Positions 26,995 to 35,021 of a stretch of 64,000 nucleotides of DNA are shown one piece after another (positions within the stretch are counted from its first letter, which is position 1; each line of letters opens with the position of its first letter). This DNA is from Streptomyces sp. TSRI0107 (GTDB lineage Bacteria; Actinomycetota; Actinomycetes; Streptomycetales; Streptomycetaceae). The position numbers were made by a program, and so were the translations under genes. A model generated the notes under the pieces. That model searched no databases. It saw only the letters and a program-made list of their open reading frames with translations, and was not told where the DNA came from. The stretch is taken from NCBI RefSeq assembly GCF_001905845.1, contig NZ_LIVZ01000002.1:310001-374000 (forward strand), in the 5' to 3' direction.

Positions 26995-27393
26995 TCACGG
27001 CAGCACGGCGAACCCGTCCAGTTCCACGACCGCCCGCTCGTCCCACAGGCGTACGACCTCGACGACCGCCATCGCCGGATAGTCGCGGCCGGCGGACCGT
27101 CGCCAGATCCGGCCGAGTTCGGCCGCGTGGACGCGGTAGTCGGCGACGTCCGTGGCGTAGACGGTGACGCGGGCCAGGTCGGCCGGGGTGCCGCCGGCCG
27201 CGCGCAGCGCCGTCAGCAGGTTGCCGAGCGCCCGCTCGAACTGCTCGGGCAGACCGTCACCGGTGATCTTGCCGTCGGTGTCGAGGGCGGTCTGGCCGGC
27301 CAGGAAGACGAGGCGGGAGCCGGTGGCGACGACGGCGTGCGAGAAGCCGGCCGGCGGGGAGAGGTCGGGCGGGTTGACGCGCTCGGCGGTCAC
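26995..27393 (-). CDS. RidA/YjgF-family protein, possible aminoacrylate/aminomuconate-type deaminase
   Basis: 132 residues from GTG 27393 (GTGA overlap with the acyl-CoA dehydrogenase stop). RidA-family fold with the usual blocks (LVFLAGQTALDTDG, LARVTVYATDVADY, RLWDERAVVELDGFAVLP). RidA proteins hydrolyse enamines and imines. In a pathway that degrades an aminated aromatic CoA ester, an enamine or imine intermediate is expected, which fits this operon position. Confidence 0.88.
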   Translation of the reverse strand: MTAERVNPPDLSPPAGFSHAVVATGSRLVFLAGQTALDTDGKITGDGLPEQFERALGNLLTALRAAGGTPADLARVTVYATDVADYRVHAAELGRIWRRSAGRDYPAMAVVEVVRLWDERAVVELDGFAVLP

Positions 27394-28511
27394 TGGGCCT
27401 CCCGGTACAGCTCTTTCGCGATGATCTCGCGCTGGATCTCGCTGGCCCCCTCGTAGACGCGGGGCGCGCGCACCTCGCGGTAGAGGTGTTCGAGCAGGTG
27501 TCCGCGGCGCAGCGCGCGGGCCCCGTGCAGCTGGACGGCGCGGTCGACGACGTACTGCGCGGTCTCGGTGGCCAGCAGCTTCGCCATCGCCGCGCGCTTG
27601 GGCACGTCGGCGGCGCCGTCGTCGTACGCCGTCGCCGCCGCGTACACCATGAGCCGGGCCGCCTCGGTGCGCAGGGCCATCTCGGCGACCTGGTGGGCGA
27701 CGGTCTGCCGGTCGCGGAGCGGGCCGCCGAAGGCCTCCCGGCGCGCGGTGTGCTCCAGGGTCGCGTCGAGGGCGGCCTGCGCCATGCCGACGGCGAAGGC
27801 ACCGACGCTGGGCCGGAACAGGTTGAGGGTCCCCATGGCGACCCGGAAGCCCCGGTCGGGTTCCCCGAGCACGTCGTCGGCCGTGACGGGTACGGCGTCG
27901 AAGTCGAGGGCGCCGATCGGGTGCGGGGAGAGCATGTCGAGCGCGGTGCCGGTCAGCCCGGGCCGGTCGGCGGGGACCAGGAACGCGGTCACCCCGCGGG
28001 CGCCGGCGCCGGGGGTGGTCCGGGCGAACACGGTGTAGAAGTCGGCCTCGGGCGCGTTGGAGATCCAGCACTTGCCGCCGGTGAGCCGCCAGCCCGCGGG
28101 GCCGTCGGGGGCGGCGGTCAGGGACAGTGCCGCCGCGTCCGAACCGGCCCCCGGCTCGGTCAGGGCGAACGCGGCGATCGCGGTGCCCTCGCGGACCGCC
28201 GGGAGCCAGCGGTCGCGCTGGGCGGGGGTGCCGTGGGCATGGACGGGGTGGGCGCCGAGGCCCTGGAGGGCGAGGGCGGTCTCCGCCTCGGTGCAGGTGC
28301 GGGCGAGGGACTCGCGCATCAGGCACAGGTCGAGCGCGCCGGAGCCGAAGAGCCGGTCCAGCAGGCCGAGCCGGCCCAGTTCGGCGACGAGGGGGCGGTT
28401 GACGTGGCCCGGCTCGCTCTTCTCGGCGAGCGGGCGCAGCCGTTCGCCGGCCAGGGCGCGCAGTTCGGCGCACCAGGCGGTGTGGTCCGGGTCGAGTGAG
28501 AATGCGGGCAC
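27390..28511 (-). CDS. Acyl-CoA dehydrogenase family protein
   Basis: 373 residues from GTG 28511 (GAGGA 6 bp upstream). FAD-binding acyl-CoA dehydrogenase landmarks: AFALTEPGAGSDAA (about 119) and KCWISNA, then a C-terminal catalytic region with the IQREIIAKELY ending typical of the family. The likely base is the Glu in VYEGASEIQ. It would oxidise a CoA thioester in a beta-oxidation-like step after ring dearomatisation. It is divergent from the aryl-CoA ligase and co-transcribed with RidA. Confidence 0.9.
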   Translation of the reverse strand: MPAFSLDPDHTAWCAELRALAGERLRPLAEKSEPGHVNRPLVAELGRLGLLDRLFGSGALDLCLMRESLARTCTEAETALALQGLGAHPVHAHGTPAQRDRWLPAVREGTAIAAFALTEPGAGSDAAALSLTAAPDGPAGWRLTGGKCWISNAPEADFYTVFARTTPGAGARGVTAFLVPADRPGLTGTALDMLSPHPIGALDFDAVPVTADDVLGEPDRGFRVAMGTLNLFRPSVGAFAVGMAQAALDATLEHTARREAFGGPLRDRQTVAHQVAEMALRTEAARLMVYAAATAYDDGAADVPKRAAMAKLLATETAQYVVDRAVQLHGARALRRGHLLEHLYREVRAPRVYEGASEIQREIIAKELYREAQ

Positions 28512-28560
28512 TGCCGGTCCTCCCTCCGGAGCGGTCTCACCCGACCGTATCGCGCTCCGT

Positions 28561-28572
28561 TGACTGCCGTCA
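28561..28572. promoter_or_regulatory. Candidate PaaX-type site 1 (TGAC-N4-GTCA)
   Basis: TGACTGCCGTCA in the divergent region between the acyl-CoA dehydrogenase and ligase genes. The identical 12-mer occurs at 34328-34339 upstream of the enoyl-CoA hydratase gene. A PaaX regulator is encoded in the same cluster, so it is the first candidate to bind. Confidence 0.45.
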
Positions 28573-28636
28573 CCAAGACGATACGCTCCAGGTGCGAGCC
28601 CACCACGACGCCCACCAGGCAAGGGGGCGAACCACC

Positions 28637-30241
28637 ATGGACGACCGCCCGTTCCGCTCCGCCCACGTCGACACCTTCGCGCGCGACCACCTCCCGCCGC
28701 CCGACCAGTGGCCCGAGCTGCGCTTCGACCTGCCGGAGCTGCACCACCCCGAACGGCTCAACTGTGCCGCGGCCCTGCTCGACGGCCCCTCGGACGACCG
28801 CCCGGTCTTCCACACCCCGGACGGCCCGACCTGGACGTACGGCGATCTGCGCGCCCGCGTCGACCGCCTCGCCCACCTGCTCACCGACGACCTCGGCGTG
28901 GTCCCCGGCAACCGGGTGCTGCTGCGCGGCCCCACCACCCCGTGGCTGGCGGCCTGCTGGCTGGCGGTGCTGAAGGCGGGCGCGGTCGCCGTCACCGTGC
29001 TGGCACAACAGCGTCCGCACGAGCTGGCCACGATGTGTGAGATCGCCCGGGTGCGGCACGCGCTGTGCGACATCCGCGCCGTCGACGACCTCGCCAAGGC
29101 CGAGATACCGGGCCTGTCCATCGCCACGTACGGCGGTGACGCCCCGGACGACCTGCTGGTCCGTCCGGCGCCCGCGACGCCGTACCCCGCCGTCGAAACC
29201 GCGGCCGACGACGTGGCGCTGATCGCGTTCACCTCCGGCACCACGGGCCGCCCGAAGGGGTGCATGCACTTCCACCGGGACGTGCTGGCCGTCGCCGACA
29301 CCTTCTCCCGGCACGTGCTGCGGCCGCACGCGGACGACGTCTTCGCGGGCAGTCCCCCGCTCGGCTTCACCTTCGGCCTCGGCGGCCTGGTCGTCTTCCC
29401 GCTGCGGGCCGGCGCGAGCGCGCTGCTGCTGGAGCAGGCGGGTCCCCGGCAGCTGCTGCCCGCGATCGCCGAGCACCGGGTGTCGGTGCTGTTCACCGCG
29501 CCGACGGCGTACCGCGCGATGCTCGCCGAACTCGACGGGCACGACCTCTCCTCGCTGCGCCGCTGTGTCTCCGCGGGCGAGAACCTGCCCGCCGCCACCT
29601 GGCACGCCTGGCGGGAACGCACCGGCCTGCGGATCATCAACGGCATCGGCGCGACCGAGCTGCTGCACATCTTCATCTCGGCCGCCGACGAGGACATCCG
29701 CCCGGGGACCACGGGGGTGCCGGTGCCCGGGTGGCAGGCGCGGGTGCAGGACGAGCACGGCGAGCCGGTGCCCGACGGGGAGCCCGGTCTGCTGGCCGTG
29801 CGCGGCCCGGTCGGCTGCCGCTATCTCGCCGACGCCCGGCAGACGGAGTACGTGCGGGGCGGCTGGAACATCACCGGCGACACCTACGTCCGCGAGCCCG
29901 ACGGCTGGTTCCGGTACGTGGCCCGCGCCGACGACATGATCATCTCCGCCGGGTACAACATCGCGGGCCCGGAGGTCGAGGACGCGCTGCTGCGCCACCC
30001 CGACGTGGTCGAGGCGGCGGTCGTCGGCCGGCCCGACGAGGCGCGCGGGGCGGCCGTGGTGGCGTACGTCGTCGTCAAGGAGGGCGCCGAGAAGGACGCC
30101 GGGGCGCTGCGCGCGTTCGTCAAGAGCGAGCTGGCGCCGTACAAGTGCCCGCGCGAGATCGTGTTCCTGGCCGCGCTGCCGCGCACGGCGACCGGAAAGC
30201 TTCAGAGGTTCCGTCTGCGCACCGAAGCCGACCAGCAGTGA
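28637..30241 (+). CDS. Aryl-CoA ligase, benzoate/2-aminobenzoate-CoA ligase family
   Basis: 534 residues from ATG 28637 (GGGGG upstream). Adenylate-forming enzyme: P-loop TSGTTGRPKG (about 200-209), the aryl-binding region (INGIGATELLHIFISA) and the C-terminal catalytic Lys in PRTATGKLQRF. GATELLHIF matches benzoate-CoA and 2-aminobenzoate-CoA ligases. It would activate an aromatic acid to its CoA thioester with ATP. It is flanked by a PaaX regulator and a fused monooxygenase/reductase, which makes 2-aminobenzoate the best guess and salicylate an alternative. Confidence 0.88.
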   Translation: MDDRPFRSAHVDTFARDHLPPPDQWPELRFDLPELHHPERLNCAAALLDGPSDDRPVFHTPDGPTWTYGDLRARVDRLAHLLTDDLGVVPGNRVLLRGPTTPWLAACWLAVLKAGAVAVTVLAQQRPHELATMCEIARVRHALCDIRAVDDLAKAEIPGLSIATYGGDAPDDLLVRPAPATPYPAVETAADDVALIAFTSGTTGRPKGCMHFHRDVLAVADTFSRHVLRPHADDVFAGSPPLGFTFGLGGLVVFPLRAGASALLLEQAGPRQLLPAIAEHRVSVLFTAPTAYRAMLAELDGHDLSSLRRCVSAGENLPAATWHAWRERTGLRIINGIGATELLHIFISAADEDIRPGTTGVPVPGWQARVQDEHGEPVPDGEPGLLAVRGPVGCRYLADARQTEYVRGGWNITGDTYVREPDGWFRYVARADDMIISAGYNIAGPEVEDALLRHPDVVEAAVVGRPDEARGAAVVAYVVVKEGAEKDAGALRAFVKSELAPYKCPREIVFLAALPRTATGKLQRFRLRTEADQQ

Positions 30242-30266
30242 TCCGCACGCACCGGCACGACCTAAA

Positions 30267-31088
30267 ATGATCAATGTGTCCGAGCAGCACGCACCCCGGT
30301 CCCTCATCGTCACGCTCTACGGGGCGTACGGCCGCCACTTCCCCGGCCCGGTGCCCGTCGCCGAGCTGATCCGGCTGCTGGCCGCGGTCGGCGTGGACGC
30401 GCCCTCGGTACGGTCGTCGGTGTCCCGGCTGAAACGGCGCGGTCTGCTCGTCCCGGCCCGTACCGGGCAGGGCGCGGCGGGCTACGAGCTGTCCCCCGAC
30501 GCCCGCCAGCTCCTCGACGACGGCGACCGGCGGGTCTACGCCACCGCGCCGCCGGAGGACGAGGGCTGGGTGCTGGCGGTGTTCTCCGTCCCGGAGACGG
30601 AACGTCAGAAGCGGCACGTGCTGCGCTCCCGGCTGGCCGGGCTGGGCTTCGGCACCGCGGCGCCCGGCGTGTGGATCGCCCCGGCCCGGCTGTACGAGGA
30701 GACCCGGCACACCCTGGAGCGGCTGCGCCTCGACTCGTACGTGGACTTCTTCCGCGGCGAGCACCTCGGCTTCGCGCCGACCGTCGAGGCGGTCGCCCGC
30801 TGGTGGGACCTGGCCGCGATCGCCAAGCAGCACGAGGCGTTCCTGGACCGGCACGCGGGCGTGCTGCACGACTGGGAACGGCGGCCGGACACCCCGCCCG
30901 AGGAGGCCTATCGCGACTATCTGCTCGCCCTGGACTCCTGGCGCCATCTGCCGTACGCCGACCCGGGGCTGCCCGCCGGGCTGCTGCCGCAGGACTGGCC
31001 GGGAGTGCGCTCGGCGGCCGTGTTCCGGGGGCTGCACGAGCGGCTGCGGGACGCGGGGGCGGCCTTCGCCGGCGTCACCGCCCGCTGA
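30267..31088 (+). CDS. paaX: PaaX-family transcriptional regulator
   Basis: 273 residues from ATG 30267, 25 bp after the ligase stop. The N-terminal winged helix (PSVRSSVSRLKRRGLLVPAR, about 51-70) and the PaaX C-terminal domain (GWVLAVFSVPETERQKRHVLRSRLA) are clear. PaaX proteins repress aromatic degradation genes and are released by aryl-CoA. Since the ligase next door makes such a CoA ester, the loop is closed within the cluster. The TGAC-N4-GTCA sites at 28561 and 34328 are candidate targets. Confidence 0.9.
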   Translation: MINVSEQHAPRSLIVTLYGAYGRHFPGPVPVAELIRLLAAVGVDAPSVRSSVSRLKRRGLLVPARTGQGAAGYELSPDARQLLDDGDRRVYATAPPEDEGWVLAVFSVPETERQKRHVLRSRLAGLGFGTAAPGVWIAPARLYEETRHTLERLRLDSYVDFFRGEHLGFAPTVEAVARWWDLAAIAKQHEAFLDRHAGVLHDWERRPDTPPEEAYRDYLLALDSWRHLPYADPGLPAGLLPQDWPGVRSAAVFRGLHERLRDAGAAFAGVTAR

Positions 31089-31095
31089 CGGAACC

Positions 31096-33459
31096 TCAGC
31101 TCCCGAGCGTGAGACGGGGCTTGGGCGCGTCGGTGCGCCCGGTCCGGGGGCGTCTGCTGCCCGCCCGGTACGGGGCCGGCCAGACGGCGCCCGGACCGTC
31201 GTAGCCCTGCTCGGCGGCGGCGTGCAGCGTCCAGTGCGGGTCGTACAGATGCGGGCGGGCCAGCGCGCACAGGTCGGCGCGTCCGGCCAGCACGAGGGAG
31301 TTGACGTCGTCCCAGGAGGAGATCGCGCCGACCGCGATCACCGGCACACCGGCCTCGTGCCGGATACGGTCGGCGAACGGCGTCTGGTACGACCGCCCGA
31401 ACTCCGGCCGCTCCTCGGCCACCACCTGCCCGGTCGACACGTCGATCGCGTCGGCGCCGTGCGCGGCGAAGGCGCGGGCGATCGCGACGGCGTCCTCGGC
31501 GGTGGTGCCGCCCCGCGCCCAGTCGGTGGCGGAGATCCGCACGGTCATGGGCCGTTCCTCGGGCCACACGGCGCGTACGGCGTCGAAGACCTCCAGCGGG
31601 AAGCGCAGCCGTCTCTCCAGCGAGCCGCCGTAGGCGTCGGTGCGCCGGTTGGTGAGCGGGGAGAGGAAGCCGGAGAGCAGATAGCCGTGCGCGCAGTGCA
31701 GTTCGAGCAGGTCGAACCCGGCGCGGGCGGCGCGGCAGGCGGCCGCCGCGAACTGCTCGCGCAGATCGGTGAGCTGGGCCCGGGACAGCTGCCGCGGCGT
31801 CTGGCTGCCCGGCTTGTACGGCAGCGGGGAGGCGGCGACCAGCGGCCAGTTGCCGTCGGGCAGCGGCTCGTCCATGCCCTCCCACATCGGCTTCGTCGAG
31901 CCCTTGCGCCCGGAGTGGCCGAGCTGGACGCCGATCGCCGTGCCGGGCGCCTGCCGGTGCACGAAGTCGGTGATCCGCTTCCAGGCCTCGGCCTGCTTGC
32001 CGGTGTAGAGCCCGGCGCAGCCAGGGGTGATGCGGCCCTCCTCGCTGACGCACACCATCTCGGTCATCACCAGCCCGGCGCCGCCGAGCGCCCGGGCGCC
32101 CAGGTGGACGAGGTGGAAGTCGCCGGGGAGGCCGTCGACCGCCGAGTACATGTCCATCGGCGAGACGACCACCCGGTTGCGCAGGGTCAGCCCGCGCATC
32201 CGGAACGGGGTGAACATCGGGGGCGTGCCGGGCGGGCAGCCGAACTCGCGTTCCACGGCCTCGGTGAAGCGCGGGTCGCGCAGCCGCAGGTTGTCGTGGG
32301 TGACGCGGCGGCTGCGGGTGAGCAGGTTGAAGGCGAACCGGCGGGGCGGCTGGCCCAGGTGGTGCCGCAGCTCCTCGAACCACTCCAGGCTGGCGCGGGC
32401 GGCCCGCTGGGTGGAGGCGACGACGGGTTTGCGTTCCTCCTCGTAGGCGGTGAGCGCGCTGCGCAGGTCCGGCTGTTCCTCCAGGCAGGCGGCCAGGGCG
32501 AGGGCGTCCTCGACGGCGAGTTTGGTGCCGGAGCCGATGGAGAAGTGCGCGGTGTGGGCGGCGTCGCCGAGGAGGACGACGTTGCCCGCGGACCAGCGGT
32601 CGTTGACGACCGTGCGGAAGGTGGTCCAGGCCGACTTGTTGGACCGCAGGGGCCGGCCGCGCAGGGCGTCGGAGAAGATCTTGGCGCAGCGGTCGACGGA
32701 CTCCTGCTCGTCGACGAGGTCGAGACCGGCGGCGCGCCACACCTCCTCGCGCATCTCGACGATCACGGTGGAGGCGTCGTCCGCGTACGGGTAGCCGTGC
32801 AGCTGCATCACGCCGTGCTCGGTCTCGGCGATCTCGAAGCGGAAGGCGTCGAAGGGGAAGTCGGCGGCGAGCCAGATGTAGCGGCAGCGGTGGGCGGTGA
32901 TCTGGGGCCGGAAGACGTGCGCGTAGGCCTCGCGGGTGGTGCTGCCCGCGCCGTCGGCGGCGATGACCAGGTCGTGGGTCTCCGCCAGCCAGGCCGGGTA
33001 CGGCGCCTCGGACCGGAAGCGCAGCTCGACGCCGAGGTCGCGGCAGCGCTGGTGGAGGATCTCCAGGAGGCGCCGCCTGCCGAGGGCGGCGAAGCCGTGT
33101 CCTCCGGAGGTGTGGCGGGTGCCCCGGTGGACGATGTGGATGTCGTCCCAGCGGACGAAGTGGCGCCGCATCGCCTCGTGGACGGCGGGGTCGGCGTGCT
33201 CGATGCCGCCGAGGGTCTCGTCGGAGAGGACGACGCCGAAGCCGAAGGTGTCGTCGGGGGTGTTGCGTTCCCAGACGGTGACGGTGCGGCGGGGGTCGAG
33301 GCGTTTCAGCAGGGCGGCGGCGTAGAGGCCGCCGGGGCCGCCGCCCACGATCGCTACGCGTAGGGGGTGGCCGGTCTCGTCGGGCGGGTGCGGGCTGTCT
33401 GTGGTTTCTCGCGCAGTTCCCCGCGCCCCTGAGGTCGGCACGGTTACCGCCCCCGCCAT
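31096..33459 (-). CDS. Fused FAD monooxygenase and old-yellow-enzyme-type reductase acting on aryl-CoA
   Basis: 787 residues. The N-terminal half (about 33-380) is a flavin hydroxylase: GGGPGG at 39-44 and GDAAHTAHFSIGSGTKLAVE at about 297. The C-terminal half (about 410-765) is an old yellow enzyme-type FMN reductase: NRVVVSPMDMYSA, then HCAHGYLLSGFLSP and RISATDWARGG. This fusion matches 2-aminobenzoyl-CoA monooxygenase/reductase and the protein often labelled bifunctional salicylyl-CoA 5-hydroxylase. It hydroxylates and then reduces the ring of an aryl-CoA ester. The start overlaps the hydratase stop by 16 bp; GTG 33441 is another possible start. Confidence 0.88.
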   Translation of the reverse strand: MAGAVTVPTSGARGTARETTDSPHPPDETGHPLRVAIVGGGPGGLYAAALLKRLDPRRTVTVWERNTPDDTFGFGVVLSDETLGGIEHADPAVHEAMRRHFVRWDDIHIVHRGTRHTSGGHGFAALGRRRLLEILHQRCRDLGVELRFRSEAPYPAWLAETHDLVIAADGAGSTTREAYAHVFRPQITAHRCRYIWLAADFPFDAFRFEIAETEHGVMQLHGYPYADDASTVIVEMREEVWRAAGLDLVDEQESVDRCAKIFSDALRGRPLRSNKSAWTTFRTVVNDRWSAGNVVLLGDAAHTAHFSIGSGTKLAVEDALALAACLEEQPDLRSALTAYEEERKPVVASTQRAARASLEWFEELRHHLGQPPRRFAFNLLTRSRRVTHDNLRLRDPRFTEAVEREFGCPPGTPPMFTPFRMRGLTLRNRVVVSPMDMYSAVDGLPGDFHLVHLGARALGGAGLVMTEMVCVSEEGRITPGCAGLYTGKQAEAWKRITDFVHRQAPGTAIGVQLGHSGRKGSTKPMWEGMDEPLPDGNWPLVAASPLPYKPGSQTPRQLSRAQLTDLREQFAAAACRAARAGFDLLELHCAHGYLLSGFLSPLTNRRTDAYGGSLERRLRFPLEVFDAVRAVWPEERPMTVRISATDWARGGTTAEDAVAIARAFAAHGADAIDVSTGQVVAEERPEFGRSYQTPFADRIRHEAGVPVIAVGAISSWDDVNSLVLAGRADLCALARPHLYDPHWTLHAAAEQGYDGPGAVWPAPYRAGSRRPRTGRTDAPKPRLTLGS

Positions 33460-34271
33460 TTGGGCGGGCGCTTTTCCGTGAACGCCGCGTGGAACTCGGC
33501 GTAGTCCTCGCCGGTCATCAGCAGGGCCTGGGTCGAGGCGTCCAGTTCCACCGCCGCCGCCAGGGGCATGTCCAGTTCCGCCGTCAGGAGGGCCTTGGTC
33601 TGGGCGTACGCCAGGGCCGGGCCCTCGGCCAGGCGGCGGGCGAGAGCTCGGGCGGACTCGTCTGCCTTGCCCTCCTCCGTCAGTTGGCTGAGCAGGCCGA
33701 TCCGCTCGGCCTCCAGCGCGCGCACCGGCTCACCCAGCATCAGCAGCCGGGTCGCGTGTCCGAGGCCGACGACCCTCGGCAGCAGATACGCCGCGCCCAT
33801 GTCACCGCCGGAGAGGCCGACCTTGGTGAAGAGGAAGGCGAAGCGGGCGGTGGGGTCGGCGACGCGGAAGTCGGCGGCCAGGGCGAGGACCGCGCCGGCG
33901 CCGGCGGCCACGCCGTGCACCGCCGCGATCACGGGGAACGGGCACTCCCGGATCGCCCTGACGACCTGGCCGGTCATCCGGTTGAAGTCGATGAGCCGGG
34001 CGGTGTCCATGGCGAGCGTGGCGCCGATGATCTCGTCGACGTCGCCGCCGGAGCAGAAGCCGCGCCCCTCCCCCGCGAGCACCAGCGCGCGCACGGCCCG
34101 CTCCCGGGACAGCTCGGCGAGCAGGTCCCGCAGGTCGGCGTAGGCGCCGAAGGTGAGCGCGTTGAGTCTGTCGGGGCGGGCGAGGGTGACGGTGGCGACG
34201 CCGTCGGCGAGGTCTACGCGCAGGTGCTGCCAGCGGGGGGTGCGGGCGGCGGAGCCGGTGAAGGGACTCAT
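33444..34271 (-). CDS. Enoyl-CoA hydratase/isomerase family protein
   Basis: 275 residues from ATG 34271. Crotonase fold with the oxyanion-hole segments GEGRGFCSGGDVDEI (about 67) and HGVAAGAGAVLALAADF (about 119), and the lower-face region with SGGDMGAAYLLPR. It would hydrate or open a dearomatised ring CoA ester. It is upstream of and overlaps the monooxygenase/reductase gene, so they form one operon. The intergenic region before it carries the second TGAC-N4-GTCA site. Confidence 0.9.
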   Translation of the reverse strand: MSPFTGSAARTPRWQHLRVDLADGVATVTLARPDRLNALTFGAYADLRDLLAELSRERAVRALVLAGEGRGFCSGGDVDEIIGATLAMDTARLIDFNRMTGQVVRAIRECPFPVIAAVHGVAAGAGAVLALAADFRVADPTARFAFLFTKVGLSGGDMGAAYLLPRVVGLGHATRLLMLGEPVRALEAERIGLLSQLTEEGKADESARALARRLAEGPALAYAQTKALLTAELDMPLAAAVELDASTQALLMTGEDYAEFHAAFTEKRPPKWRGR

Positions 34272-34327
34272 GGCGGGGCGGCCTCCTCGGAGACGGGAGG
34301 GTGCCCTACGAAGTTATCACTCATATG

Positions 34328-34339
34328 TGACTGCCGTCA
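34328..34339. promoter_or_regulatory. Candidate PaaX-type site 2 (TGAC-N4-GTCA)
   Basis: TGACTGCCGTCA, identical to site 1 at 28561-28572. It lies 56 bp upstream of the enoyl-CoA hydratase start; a GATACG follows in both cases a few bases further on. The remaining part of 34272-34565 shows no gene. Confidence 0.45.
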
Positions 34340-34565
34340 TGAGTACGCGATACGGCGGCCGGGCAGATGTCACCGTGTGACCGATCGTCGTCCAGTCGTC
34401 GACAGGGCGGTAACGGCGGGAGCAGTCGCGCACGGCGGGCCGTTGCGGTGGGTAGGCCGCCGGGTGCCGGACGGTTGCCCGCCTGAGGACTCCGCCGGGC
34501 CGACCCGTACCATTCTCGAAGTTGAAAGCAGGAGCGCCTGTGTCCGGCCTCAGGAAGCCTGCGCC

Positions 34566-35021
34566 ATGAACGGACTCGCCTTGTACGAACCCTCAGCCCC
34601 CGCCTCCTGGCGCGTCGCACTGCCGCACTCCGCCGCGGCCGTGCCCGTGGCGCGCGCGCTGGTCCGTACCGCGCTGGCCGAGCTCGAGCACGGCAGCGAC
34701 ACCGACACCGCCGAGCTGCTGACCGCGGAGCTGGTGGCGAACGCCGTGGAGCACACCTCCGGGGGCGCCCCGATAGAGCTGGTGGTCGAGCTGCAGCCGA
34801 CCGGCTGCAAGGTCGAGGTGCACGACCCGGACCCGGCGCCGCCCGGCGACCTCACGCGTCCGGCCGCCGGCATGCCCGACCCCTGGCAGGAGCACGGGCG
34901 CGGGCTGCTGCTGATCCGCGCCCTCAGCTCGGCATGCGGTCACCGCCCCACCGAGTCCGGCAAGGCGGTGTGGTTCAGACTGGCTGCGGTACCGCGTCAG
35001 CGGGGTCCGCGTCCGGCGTGA
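34566..35021 (+). CDS. ATP-binding protein, anti-sigma-factor-like (RsbW/HATPase)
   Basis: 151 residues from ATG 34566. Small single-domain GHKL kinase: N-box TAELVANAVEHTSGG (about 54-68) and G-box EHGRGLLLIRAL (about 111-122). Streptomyces encodes many such proteins; known ones bind sigma factors or phosphorylate anti-sigma antagonists. No partner gene is adjacent, so its target is unknown. Its 3' end overlaps the convergent permease gene by 47 bp. Confidence 0.85.
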   Translation: MNGLALYEPSAPASWRVALPHSAAAVPVARALVRTALAELEHGSDTDTAELLTAELVANAVEHTSGGAPIELVVELQPTGCKVEVHDPDPAPPGDLTRPAAGMPDPWQEHGRGLLLIRALSSACGHRPTESGKAVWFRLAAVPRQRGPRPA

